Assembly (NCBI GenBank): GCA_023460235.1
Contig: JAEWRE010000033.1
Location: forward strand, 1 to 43,098
DNA length: 43,098 bases
Source of the DNA: Bacillota bacterium
GTDB lineage: Bacteria; Bacillota; Clostridia; TANB77; CAG-465
Direction of reading: 5' to 3'
Shown: piece by piece, positions 27,036-34,538 of the stretch
How the letters are laid out: each line of letters begins with the position of its first letter
Numbering within the stretch: position 1 is the stretch's first letter
Program-made: the position numbers and the translations under genes
The notes under the pieces: model-generated
The model's input: only the letters and a program-made list of their open reading frames with translations
Database searches by the model: none
Told to the model about the DNA's origin: nothing

Positions 27036-28037
27036 ATGCAAATTTTAATTGATGTCTTTGGATCTGATGATGACATACAAGTACCAATTGAAGCTGCTTG
27101 TAATATGGTAGATAAAATTAGTGCTGAAATTATGTTGGTTGGAAAAGAAGAAGATATTAAACAAGTAATAAGGTCAAAACATAAAGGTAATTTTGAAAAT
27201 ATAATTTCTAAAATTAAAATATTAAACTGTAAAGATTATATAACAAATGACGAGGAACCAGCATGGGCTATAAAGAATAAAAAAGAATCAAGTATAGTAG
27301 TTGCATATAATTATATGAAAACTAATGCAAATAATGTATTTATTTCTGCTGGTAGTACTGGTGCAATAATGGCAGGAGCTCTTCTTAAAATTGGTAGAAT
27401 TAACGGTATTCATAGACCAGCACTTGTAACTATACTTCCAACAATAACTGATAAAAAAGTAATATTACTTGATTCGGGTGCTAATCCTCAAGCAAAGGAT
27501 ATTTCAATAATACAATATGCAAAACTTGGAGTAATATATTCTCAAACTGTCCTTAATGAAAATAACCCTAAAATTGCACTTTTAAACATTGGGGAAGAAG
27601 AGGAAAAGGGAACACCGGAGCTTAAAGAAACATACAAGACATTAAAAGAAAATTTGTCTAATTTTATAGGTAATATGGAAGCAAGATATATATTAACTGG
27701 AAAAGCAGATGTAATCGTTTGTGATGGTTTACTTGGAAATATTGCATTAAAATCTCTTGAAGGAACAGCTAAAACAATGAAAAAAGTAATAATGGATGCA
27801 TTTAAAACAAGTTTATTAAATAAGGTTAAGGGACTAATTATAAAATCGACATTAACAGACGTGTTAAAAAAATATGATTATAAAGAAAATGGTGGAGCAG
27901 TTTTATTAGGTGTTAAAAAACCAGTTATAAAAGTGCATGGAAGTTCTAACGTATCAACGTTTGAAAAGGCTATAATTCAAGCTCAAAACATGCTTGAAAA
28001 TAATATAATTGAAAGAATTGAAGAGAGTATTAAATAG
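27036..28037 (+). CDS. plsX: Phosphate acyltransferase PlsX
   Basis: This 333-residue enzyme makes acyl-phosphate from acyl-ACP for PlsY. Family motifs are AGSTGAIMAGALLKIGRI, RPALVTILPT, LLDSGANPQAK and LLNIGEEEEKGTPE, plus VCDGLLGNIALKSLEG near the C-terminus. The N-terminal signature is divergent: LIDVFGSDDD replaces the usual VDAMGGDxAP. AGGAGG precedes ATG 27036. Its placement directly after plsY supports function in phospholipid synthesis. Confidence 0.93.
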   Translation: MQILIDVFGSDDDIQVPIEAACNMVDKISAEIMLVGKEEDIKQVIRSKHKGNFENIISKIKILNCKDYITNDEEPAWAIKNKKESSIVVAYNYMKTNANNVFISAGSTGAIMAGALLKIGRINGIHRPALVTILPTITDKKVILLDSGANPQAKDISIIQYAKLGVIYSQTVLNENNPKIALLNIGEEEEKGTPELKETYKTLKENLSNFIGNMEARYILTGKADVIVCDGLLGNIALKSLEGTAKTMKKVIMDAFKTSLLNKVKGLIIKSTLTDVLKKYDYKENGGAVLLGVKKPVIKVHGSSNVSTFEKAIIQAQNMLENNIIERIEESIK

Positions 28038-28095
28038 TATAAAAAGCTAAATATATCTTATATAAAAAATTAATAATTAAAAGTATAAAAAAATG

Positions 28096-28124
28096 TTGAA
28101 AAAAGATAAATTATATACTATAAT
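28096..28124 (+). promoter_or_regulatory. Sigma-A promoter of the MFS gene
   Basis: TTGAAA (28096-28101), a 17-base spacer and TATAAT (28119-28124). The predicted start near 28131 rules out the upstream ATG at 28093 as the translation start. Confidence 0.75.
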
Positions 28125-28143
28125 TATTCGAGTGGTGAGATAT

Positions 28144-29412
28144 ATGATTGATTATGCTAAAAGGAATGTTGACATGTATAAGGTATATCGTATGGTTGGA
28201 TATGATTACTTATTTTATACTGTCATTTCTTTTTTATTTTATAGTATTGCAAAAGGCTTAAGCGTTGCGCAAATACTTTATTTATCAGGATTTTATGCTG
28301 TATTTGTTGCAGCTTTACAAATTCCTACGAATTATCTAGTAGAAAAAATTGGACTAAAGAAAAGTATTGTAATTGGCAATTTCTTTTGGATAGTACACTG
28401 TTTTATATATATTGTTTCAAATCAGTTTATATTTTTCATATTAGCAGAAGCGTTTTGTGCATTTGGTACAACTTTAAAGAATTTATCTGAAACCCAAATG
28501 TTATATACTAGTTTAAACAAGATAAATGAAAAAGAATTATTTTCTAAGATTGAGGGAAGCGGAGTAGGACTATTCTATATTTGTGAGGCCGCATCTGCTC
28601 TAGTAGTTGGTTATTTGTTTAACTTTGATAACTATTTACCTATATATATAACTTTTACAATACTTGTGATTTCATTTGTTATGTCACTATTTTTTGTTGA
28701 TGTTCAAGATAGAAGGACAAGAGTTACTGAAATTAACATGAAAGACTATGTTAAAGGAATAAAAATGGTATTAAAAAGTACAAGAGCAATATCCATTTTC
28801 TTATATGGTTTTATTATGAATGGCGTTATAAATATATTATCAACTTTACAAAAAAGTTTACTTGTTGAACTAAAGGTAGATACAATAATATATTCATATA
28901 TACTTGCAGCATTAACTCTTTGTGTAGGAATAGGTTCAAGATCTCAATTTTTACTAGAAAGAGTTACCAAACGTAAGACTTTAACAGTAATAGGGTATAC
29001 ATTTGCAGTAAGTATGATATTCTTGGGAGTATTTAATAATTTATTTAATGATTCTGGAAATATATTAAAAGTTACAATAACAATATTAGTTTTGTGTAAT
29101 TTACTTATAGGTATGTATAGAATATCTATAAAAAAATATATGAATAACTTCACTACTTCAGAGACTAGAGGAAAAATACTTTCAATATTTTATATATTTG
29201 AAAATATAGGACGTGCTTCAATGGTATTTGTAGCAGGTATAATTCTTGATAATGTGGGTACTAGAAATACAGCAATAATAATTGGTGTGGCTATTACAGG
29301 AATATTATATATAATACTTAAATTTATGAAAACAAGACTTGGACTTAATCCAGAAGAATATAAAAGAAAAGATATATTTGGTATAGATATAGCAGAAGAA
29401 ATTGAAGATTAG
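28144..29412 (+). CDS. Major facilitator superfamily transporter
   Basis: This 422-residue protein has about 12 hydrophobic segments. The first half has a loop of MFS type (LVEKIGLKKSIVIGN, basic after TM2), and a central cytoplasmic loop follows VDVQDRRTR. The substrate cannot be read. Export of a drug or metabolite is a usual role for such proteins. Start ATG 28144 is chosen because GTGGTGAG lies four bases upstream and a promoter overlaps the ATG at 28093. It ends at a terminator shared with the convergent nucleotidase gene. Confidence 0.85.
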   Translation: MIDYAKRNVDMYKVYRMVGYDYLFYTVISFLFYSIAKGLSVAQILYLSGFYAVFVAALQIPTNYLVEKIGLKKSIVIGNFFWIVHCFIYIVSNQFIFFILAEAFCAFGTTLKNLSETQMLYTSLNKINEKELFSKIEGSGVGLFYICEAASALVVGYLFNFDNYLPIYITFTILVISFVMSLFFVDVQDRRTRVTEINMKDYVKGIKMVLKSTRAISIFLYGFIMNGVINILSTLQKSLLVELKVDTIIYSYILAALTLCVGIGSRSQFLLERVTKRKTLTVIGYTFAVSMIFLGVFNNLFNDSGNILKVTITILVLCNLLIGMYRISIKKYMNNFTTSETRGKILSIFYIFENIGRASMVFVAGIILDNVGTRNTAIIIGVAITGILYIILKFMKTRLGLNPEEYKRKDIFGIDIAEEIED

Positions 29413-29430
29413 TTTTTTATAATAAAAGAA

Positions 29431-29462
29431 AAACAAGAGAAATTTAAATAATTCTCTTGTTT
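29431..29462. terminator. Bidirectional terminator
   Basis: AAACAAGAGAA / TTCTCTTGTTT is an 11-bp stem with A-rich and T-rich flanks on the two sides, between convergent genes. Confidence 0.8.
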
Positions 29463-29473
29463 TTTCATTTTAA

Positions 29474-30031
29474 TTATAAAAGTAATTCTTTTATATGATT
29501 CCAATCTCTAACTCTTTCTGCACCTGCAGAATTTAATTTATCATCAGAAACTTTAAAATTATGATATGCAGTGAATAATAATTTTTGTTTTGCATTTTTT
29601 AAATTATCTAATCTATCATCAATTTTTATATCAAAATCAAGAACGGATTTATCACTTAAAAATATATATTTATATGGACTTATAAATGGTAAAGTTTTTC
29701 TTAGATAGTCGTATTTTTGTAATAATATTTTACCAGATTCATCAGGAATTTCAGGATAAATATATGATGTTCCAATAAATATATCATACTTTTCATTTAA
29801 TTCCTTTAATACATCATAAGCACTAGGTAATAGTTCGCAGTGATCATAAAGATTGTGTCTCAAGAAAAATTTAAAGAATTCATCTTTATTGGGTATAACA
29901 TCTTGCATATAGAATTCAGTAAAATCACTTTCAACATATTCAGTTCCTAAAAACTTATTTATTAGATAAAGAAATCCTCCATTTACTATAACATCATCCA
30001 TATCAATCATTATTTTCTTCTTAATTTCCAT
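29474..30031 (-). CDS. 5'(3')-deoxyribonucleotidase-like HAD hydrolase
   Basis: This 185-residue HAD-family protein of the NT5C type has the nucleophile motif IDMDDV (Asp10, Asp12), the cap segment LYDHCELLPSAYDVLKELNEKYD, motif II Thr/Ser in FIGTSY, and the late acidic motif DIKIDDRLDNL. Such enzymes dephosphorylate (deoxy)nucleoside monophosphates. I chose ATG 30031, which has AGGAGG six bases upstream; the frame is open farther upstream, but those codons lie in a hairpin. Expression may be limited because a terminator-like hairpin directly precedes the ribosome-binding site. Confidence 0.85.
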   Translation of the reverse strand: MEIKKKIMIDMDDVIVNGGFLYLINKFLGTEYVESDFTEFYMQDVIPNKDEFFKFFLRHNLYDHCELLPSAYDVLKELNEKYDIFIGTSYIYPEIPDESGKILLQKYDYLRKTLPFISPYKYIFLSDKSVLDFDIKIDDRLDNLKNAKQKLLFTAYHNFKVSDDKLNSAGAERVRDWNHIKELLL

Positions 30032-30053
30032 TTTAATCCTCCTAAAATAAAAA

Positions 30054-30091
30054 TACTCTGTGATATTTAATATAATATATATCACAGAGTA
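30054..30091 (-). terminator. Terminator of the NfeD-SPFH operon, directly before the next RBS
   Basis: A 13-bp perfect stem (TACTCTGTGATAT and its complement) is followed on the minus strand by TTTTTATTTT and then at once by AGGAGG of the nucleotidase gene. A possible weak promoter (TTTACT, 17 bases, TATATT on the minus strand) overlaps the hairpin. Confidence 0.75.
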
Positions 30092-30110
30092 AGTAAAATT
30101 ATTATTTGTC

Positions 30111-31040
30111 TTATTTATTTTTTAATATTTCAGTTGCTGCACCTAATGCACCCATTGCTTTTGTTGCATCAAAAGGAATAAATACTTTATTAGCTGAACC
30201 TTGAGAAATTTTCTCAAGAGCTTCAAGAGATTTAATTGCAACAAGATTTTGATCTGGTTTAGAATCCATTATAGCAGTATAAACCATTGTAATTTCTTTT
30301 GCTTTTGCATCAGCTACTTTTTTAATTGCTTCTGCATTACCTTCAGCTTCTAATATTCTTGCTTCTCTAACACCTTGCGCACGTCTAATACTAGATTCAC
30401 GTTCAGCTTCAGCATCAAGAATTGTAGCTTGTTTTTTACCTTCAGCAAGGGTAATGTCAGCTTGACGTCTACCTTCAGCTTCAAGTATAGCGGCTCTTTT
30501 ATTTCTTTCAGCGTTCATTTGCTTTTCCATTGCATCTCTAATATCAACTGGTGGTTTAATATCTTTTATTTCAACACGTTCAACTTTACAACCCCATCTA
30601 TCAGTAGCATCATCAAGGATTTGTCTAAGTTGAGTATTTATAGAATCTCTTGAACTAAATGTACTATCAAGATCCATTTTACCAACGATATCACGAATTG
30701 TTGTTATTGCTATATATGCAATACCTTTTTGTAGACTTTCAATTTCGTACACAGCCTTTTGGGGGTCTGTTATTTGATAGAACACAACAGTATCAATTGT
30801 TATTGTAACATTATCCTTTGTGATAACACTTTGAGGAGTTACATCCATTGTTTGTTGTTTTAAACTAACTACAGCTCTTACTTTATCTACAAAAGGTAGT
30901 ATAAAGTTAAGTCCAGCTTCAGCAGTTGTATGATATCTACCAAAACGTTCAATAATTCTAACTTCAGATTGTCTTACTACTTTGATAGAAGCAAGAGCAA
31001 CGATTATAACTATTACTAATAATATAATAAAAAATAGCAT
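30111..31040 (-). CDS. SPFH/band-7 family membrane protein
   Basis: This 309-residue protein has one N-terminal membrane anchor (residues 2-18), an SPFH domain (about 20-190, with VRQSEVRIIERFGRYH and VSLKQQTMDVTPQSVITKDN) and a long Ala/Glu-rich coiled coil (~190-260). Proteins of this stomatin/QmcA type form flotillin-like scaffolds in the membrane. The NfeD protein encoded just upstream is its usual partner. AGGAGG precedes ATG 31040. A direct protease or transport role is not shown. Confidence 0.93.
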   Translation of the reverse strand: MLFFIILLVIVIIVALASIKVVRQSEVRIIERFGRYHTTAEAGLNFILPFVDKVRAVVSLKQQTMDVTPQSVITKDNVTITIDTVVFYQITDPQKAVYEIESLQKGIAYIAITTIRDIVGKMDLDSTFSSRDSINTQLRQILDDATDRWGCKVERVEIKDIKPPVDIRDAMEKQMNAERNKRAAILEAEGRRQADITLAEGKKQATILDAEAERESSIRRAQGVREARILEAEGNAEAIKKVADAKAKEITMVYTAIMDSKPDQNLVAIKSLEALEKISQGSANKVFIPFDATKAMGALGAATEILKNK

Positions 31041-31056
31041 AAAAATCCTCCTAATT

Positions 31057-31497
31057 TTAATCTTTTAATCTTTTTACTTTAAGTTTTACACCTTGAATTT
31101 CTTCAACGGTTATTTCAGCACCTTCTTCAAGGTCTTCACCATCTTCGGTAATTGCTGACCATAATTCACCAGATACTTTTACTTGACCAATTGACTCTAT
31201 ATTATCAATTCTTTTAATAACAATACCTGTTTTACCAATTATAGATCTACTATTCATTGATACATCTTTTGTTTTAAATAATTTTTTTACAAGTGGTTTC
31301 ATAAAAACTATCATCAGTATTGTTGATACTGCAAATACACCCACTTGTACCGAAAAACTTGCATTAAGTGCTGCTGCTATGAATGCTAAAAAAGCTCCGA
31401 TTCCAGGCCAAAACATTAGGAATGATACTGTGAATATTTCAATAAGTAGGAATATTCCACATAGTATAAGCCACATAGCCCAAATAGGAAGTGACAT
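31057..31497 (-). CDS. NfeD-like membrane protein
   Basis: This 146-residue protein has three or four hydrophobic segments (WAMWLILCGIFLLIEIFTV, FLMFWPGIGAFLAFIAAAL, VQVGVFAVSTILMIVFM) and a C-terminal OB-fold (about 85-145, with IGKTGIVIKRID and GQVKVSGELWSA). It is a short NfeD without the protease domain, the form usually paired with SPFH proteins, as here (gap of 16 bases). I chose ATG 31497, preceded by AAGGGGGA; the frame upstream lacks a good RBS. Confidence 0.9.
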   Translation of the reverse strand: MSLPIWAMWLILCGIFLLIEIFTVSFLMFWPGIGAFLAFIAAALNASFSVQVGVFAVSTILMIVFMKPLVKKLFKTKDVSMNSRSIIGKTGIVIKRIDNIESIGQVKVSGELWSAITEDGEDLEEGAEITVEEIQGVKLKVKRLKD

Positions 31498-31536
31498 ATA
31501 ATTTCCCCCTTCCAAGTTTATACAACTTATAATATA

Positions 31537-31565
31537 ATTATACACTAAAAGTTACATAAATACAA
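31537..31565 (-). promoter_or_regulatory. Sigma-A promoter of the NfeD-SPFH operon
   Basis: Read on the minus strand: TTGTAT (31565-31560), a 17-base spacer and TATAAT (31542-31537). Confidence 0.65.
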
Positions 31566-31664
31566 CAAATTTATAATAGCTTTATGAAAAATTAAATATT
31601 TTGTGACAATATCATAAAATATGGTGAAAAATTTAAAATTTTATAATATTATTATGTGAAAATA

Positions 31665-31693
31665 TTGACATATAATAATTATTATGTTAATAT
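31665..31693 (+). promoter_or_regulatory. Sigma-A promoter of the ABC-2 transporter operon
   Basis: TTGACA (31665-31670), a 17-base spacer and TAATAT (31688-31693). The predicted start is near 31700, giving a leader of about 180 bases. Confidence 0.65.
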
Positions 31694-31699
31694 ATATGT

Positions 31700-31880
31700 A
31701 TTACGAGAGTGTGCATAAGCATTTTGCGAGCTGCACAGCCACTAGGTACACATATGAAAATATTTTCATAAAAGGAGTCTCATTATTTGAGAAGCTTTTT
31801 ATGAGAATATTTTTTTCTGTTTATTATACAGAAAAACGTATTCCTAAAACAAAAAATAAGATCAAGAAAGGTGGATTTAT
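31700..31880 (+). promoter_or_regulatory. Structured 5' leader (riboswitch or attenuator candidate)
   Basis: A GC-richer hairpin GTGC(ATA)AGC...GCTGCAC (31711-31736) is followed by a short conserved-looking single strand, then an 18-base palindrome TATGAAAATATTTTCATA (31753-31770) that shares CATA with the 5' arm of a terminator hairpin (31767-31803, then seven T). A further small hairpin (TTTTCTG/CAGAAAA) precedes the RBS. The layout fits a switch between terminator and antiterminator. I could not match it to a known riboswitch class. Confidence 0.45.
31767..31816 (+). terminator. Leader terminator upstream of the ABC-2 operon
   Basis: CATAAAAGGAGTCTCA (31767-31782) pairs with TGAGAAGCTTTTTATG (31788-31803), leaving a G-U pair and two adjacent mismatches. 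The T tract 31810-31816 follows. It lies 65 bases before the first gene rather than after one. Confidence 0.55.
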
Positions 31881-32843
31881 ATGCTAATAACTGTAAATGA
31901 TTTAAACAAAAATTTTAGTATGAAGATTAAGGAGGAAGGACGTTTCTTAAAAAAGAAAATCATCAATGTAAAAGCTGTAAATAATGTATCATTTGATATT
32001 AAATCAGGTGAAATAGTGGCTTTTATAGGTCCAAATGGTGCTGGTAAATCAACTACAATAAAAATGCTTACTGGTATCATACAACCAACAAATGGTAACA
32101 TTGCAGTATCAGGTTATAGTCCATCTAAGGAAAGACAAAAACTTGCATATGAAATAGGGTGTATGTTTGGTCAAAAGTCACAGTTATATTTACATTTATC
32201 TGTTATTGATAGCTTAAGATTACTTGGAAGTATATATGATATTGACAAGACAAAATTAGAAAAAAGGATAGAATATATATCTGAACTATTTAAAATTGAG
32301 CATTTATTAAATTTAACAGTAAGAAAACTTTCTCTTGGTCAAAGAATGATTTGTGAAATAGCAGCATGCATACTACATGAACCAAAAATTATTTTTCTTG
32401 ATGAACCAACAATAGGTCTTGACATAATAGCAAAATCAAGAATAAGAGAGATTATTAGGATGTTAAATGAAAAACATGGAACAACTATATTTTTAACTAG
32501 TCATGATGTTGGAGACGTTGAAGCATTATGTAATAGAATAATTGTTATTAATGAAGGAACTGTTATTATTGATAGCAGTATGAAAGATATAAAAGAAAAA
32601 TATCTTTGCAAAAAAAATGTTACAATGTACTATGATACTGATTTGAATGATGTAGAACTTAAATATAATTTTACTTTACGTGAATGTTCAAAAATTGTAG
32701 TGCCAGTAGACACAAGCAAGGAAAAAATAGGAGATATTATTTCATATTTTACTTCAATTGGTAATGTAACAGATATACAAATTGAATCAACACCACTAGA
32801 AGAAGTAATAAAAGAAATATATGAAAAGAGGTGTCTGATATGA
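31881..32843 (+). CDS. ABC transporter ATP-binding protein (ABC-2 type)
   Basis: This 320-residue ATPase has Walker A GPNGAGKST, the Q-loop in FGQKSQL, the signature LSLGQRM, Walker B IIFLDEPTIGLD and the H-loop in LTSHDVGD. The extended C-terminal part (about 235-320) is typical of the COG4586 group, which pairs with two ABC-2 permeases of the COG4587 and COG3694 type. AAAGGTGG precedes ATG 31881. The substrate is unknown. It overlaps the next gene by four bases, so the genes are coupled. Confidence 0.93.
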   Translation: MLITVNDLNKNFSMKIKEEGRFLKKKIINVKAVNNVSFDIKSGEIVAFIGPNGAGKSTTIKMLTGIIQPTNGNIAVSGYSPSKERQKLAYEIGCMFGQKSQLYLHLSVIDSLRLLGSIYDIDKTKLEKRIEYISELFKIEHLLNLTVRKLSLGQRMICEIAACILHEPKIIFLDEPTIGLDIIAKSRIREIIRMLNEKHGTTIFLTSHDVGDVEALCNRIIVINEGTVIIDSSMKDIKEKYLCKKNVTMYYDTDLNDVELKYNFTLRECSKIVVPVDTSKEKIGDIISYFTSIGNVTDIQIESTPLEEVIKEIYEKRCLI

Positions 32844-33610
32844 GTAAATATTTAGATATTTTTAAATTTAATTTAAAGTCAAAACTTAATTTTAAAATTA
32901 ATTATATCGTTTCGCTTTTTTCATTTACAATTCATATTCTTGTATTTAACACTTTATGGGATTTTATTTTAAAAGATAAAACTGTTTTAGGATATACGAA
33001 GCCAGATCTTATCTGGTATATTATAATTGGTGAGCTTATAATTTATACAACATCAAATAACTATAAGAAAATATCGCAAATGATTAAAAGTGGTGATATT
33101 GCTAACTTGTTGATCAAACCTATTAGTATAACTAAGTATATACTTGCTGAAGAATTAACTTGTATAGTAAATTTTTTAGTTAATTTAGTATTTGCTTGTA
33201 TTTTAGGAGTAATCATAGTCGGAATACCACATATATCAATGGTTAATTTAGTACTTTTTATATTTTCAATGTTATTTGGAGTAAGTATACTTATAGGTAT
33301 AAATATAAGCATTGGATTGCTCGCATTTATAACTGAGGAAAATGAGCCATTTTATTTAGTGTTATCAAAAGGAGTATTAATACTCGTACTAACTCCACTT
33401 GAATTTTTTCCAAGTATAGTACAAAAAATATTACTTTGTATTCCTACAACATATGTATCATATCCAGCTTCCAAAAGTTTTGTTCACTTTAACTTGGAAC
33501 AAAATATTAAGCTTATCATATTTCAGATATTATTTTTACTTTTAGTTATGATATTTAATAAACTTTTGAACTTGAAAGGAGTGAAGAATATAAATGTTAA
33601 TGGTGGTTAA
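32840..33610 (+). CDS. ABC-2 family permease, first subunit
   Basis: This 256-residue membrane protein has about six hydrophobic segments and the family's cytoplasmic motif KSGDIANLLIKPIS after the second segment. ATG 32840 forms ATGA with the ATPase stop, and AGAGGTG lies six bases upstream; the GTG at 32831 is part of that site. It partners the ATPase and the next permease as a heterodimeric exporter. Confidence 0.88.
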   Translation: MSKYLDIFKFNLKSKLNFKINYIVSLFSFTIHILVFNTLWDFILKDKTVLGYTKPDLIWYIIIGELIIYTTSNNYKKISQMIKSGDIANLLIKPISITKYILAEELTCIVNFLVNLVFACILGVIIVGIPHISMVNLVLFIFSMLFGVSILIGINISIGLLAFITEENEPFYLVLSKGVLILVLTPLEFFPSIVQKILLCIPTTYVSYPASKSFVHFNLEQNIKLIIFQILFLLLVMIFNKLLNLKGVKNINVNGG

Positions 33611-34406
33611 GAATATTTTAAATAATATAAAATTTTTATGTGTAGCAGTTAAATGTAGTATAAAGTCTGCTGTAGAATACAAAATAAGTTTTTTAACACA
33701 AAGTGTATTAATGTTTGTTAATAATATTGTCTGGCTTATATTTTGGTCAATAATGTTTAATGTAAATGGTAGCAATATAAATGGCGTAACATTTAATACA
33801 ATATTATATCTTTGGTCACTTCCAGTTATATCATTTGGAATAAGTTATTTTTTCTTTGGTGGAATAGATAATATAAATAGTTATATGATTACAGGGCAGT
33901 TTGATAGCTATATGCTACAACCTAAATATCCACTTTTAAATGTAATGACGTCAAAATGTAATTTTTCAGCATTTGGTGATATGTTGTATGGTTTAGTAAT
34001 AGGATTATTTGCTGTAAATTTTGATTTAGTAAAATATATAATTCTAGTAGTTTTTGGAATACTTGGAGCAGTAATATATATTTCAACAAGTATAATTATA
34101 AGATCATTATCTGTATGGCTAGGGGATACTGAAATAATTGCAAATAAATATGTTGGAACTTTACTTACTACTTTTTCAGTATATCCTGAACAGTTATTTA
34201 AAGGTATAGTAAAGATATTACTTTATACAGTTATACCTGTAGGATATATGGCATATATGCCAATTAATTTTGTAATTACATTTAATCCAAAGTATCTGGT
34301 ATTAACTCTAATTGGATGCACATTTTTCACTGCACTTTCCATAGTTATATTTAATAAAGCAATGAAAAGCTATGAATCTGGAAATACTATTTCAATGAGA
34401 AATTAG
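33594..34406 (+). CDS. ABC-2 family permease, second subunit
   Basis: This 270-residue membrane protein has six hydrophobic segments and the motif MITGQFDSYMLQPKYPLL, equivalent to the GDIANLLIKP region of its partner. It overlaps the preceding gene by 17 bases. AAAGGAG lies 12 bases upstream of ATG 33594, a long spacing that suggests coupling to translation of the first permease. The transported substrate is unknown. The operon ends at a long hairpin. Confidence 0.88.
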   Translation: MLMVVKNILNNIKFLCVAVKCSIKSAVEYKISFLTQSVLMFVNNIVWLIFWSIMFNVNGSNINGVTFNTILYLWSLPVISFGISYFFFGGIDNINSYMITGQFDSYMLQPKYPLLNVMTSKCNFSAFGDMLYGLVIGLFAVNFDLVKYIILVVFGILGAVIYISTSIIIRSLSVWLGDTEIIANKYVGTLLTTFSVYPEQLFKGIVKILLYTVIPVGYMAYMPINFVITFNPKYLVLTLIGCTFFTALSIVIFNKAMKSYESGNTISMRN

Positions 34407-34420
34407 AAGCATTAAAGTTT

Positions 34421-34452
34421 TAGACTGGTATAATAAATATTATATCAGTCTA
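34421..34452 (+). terminator. Terminator of the ABC-2 operon
   Basis: TAGACTGGTATAATA / TATTATATCAGTCTA is a 15-bp stem with one G-U pair and a 2-base loop. Outer arms (AGAAG, AAAGT / ACTTT, CTTCT) may extend it. Confidence 0.7.
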
Positions 34453-34503
34453 GTACTTTCTTCTAATTGACAAAACTAGACTCAATTATAGACTCTAGAA
34501 TTC

Positions 34504-34532
34504 TTGTTATGGTATGGTTAGTATGCTAAAAT
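34504..34532 (+). promoter_or_regulatory. Possible promoter of comEC giving a leaderless transcript
   Basis: TTGTTA (34504-34509), a 17-base spacer and TAAAAT (34527-34532). The predicted transcription start falls at the ATG (34539), and no SD sequence precedes the ATG. A TTGACA at 34467 has no -10 at a fitting distance. Confidence 0.4.
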
Positions 34533-34538
34533 TATATT

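Noticed and set aside
28093..28143. ATG 28093 as start of the MFS gene
   Set aside because: A full promoter (28096-28124) overlaps it and no SD precedes it. ATG 28144 has a good SD.
30111..31497. SPFH-NfeD pair as an anti-phage system
   Set aside because: It is a widespread housekeeping membrane-scaffold pair, and no defence genes are nearby.
31684..31887. 67-codon plus-strand ORF in the leader of the ABC operon
   Set aside because: It starts inside the promoter spacer, has no RBS, and covers the hairpins of the leader.
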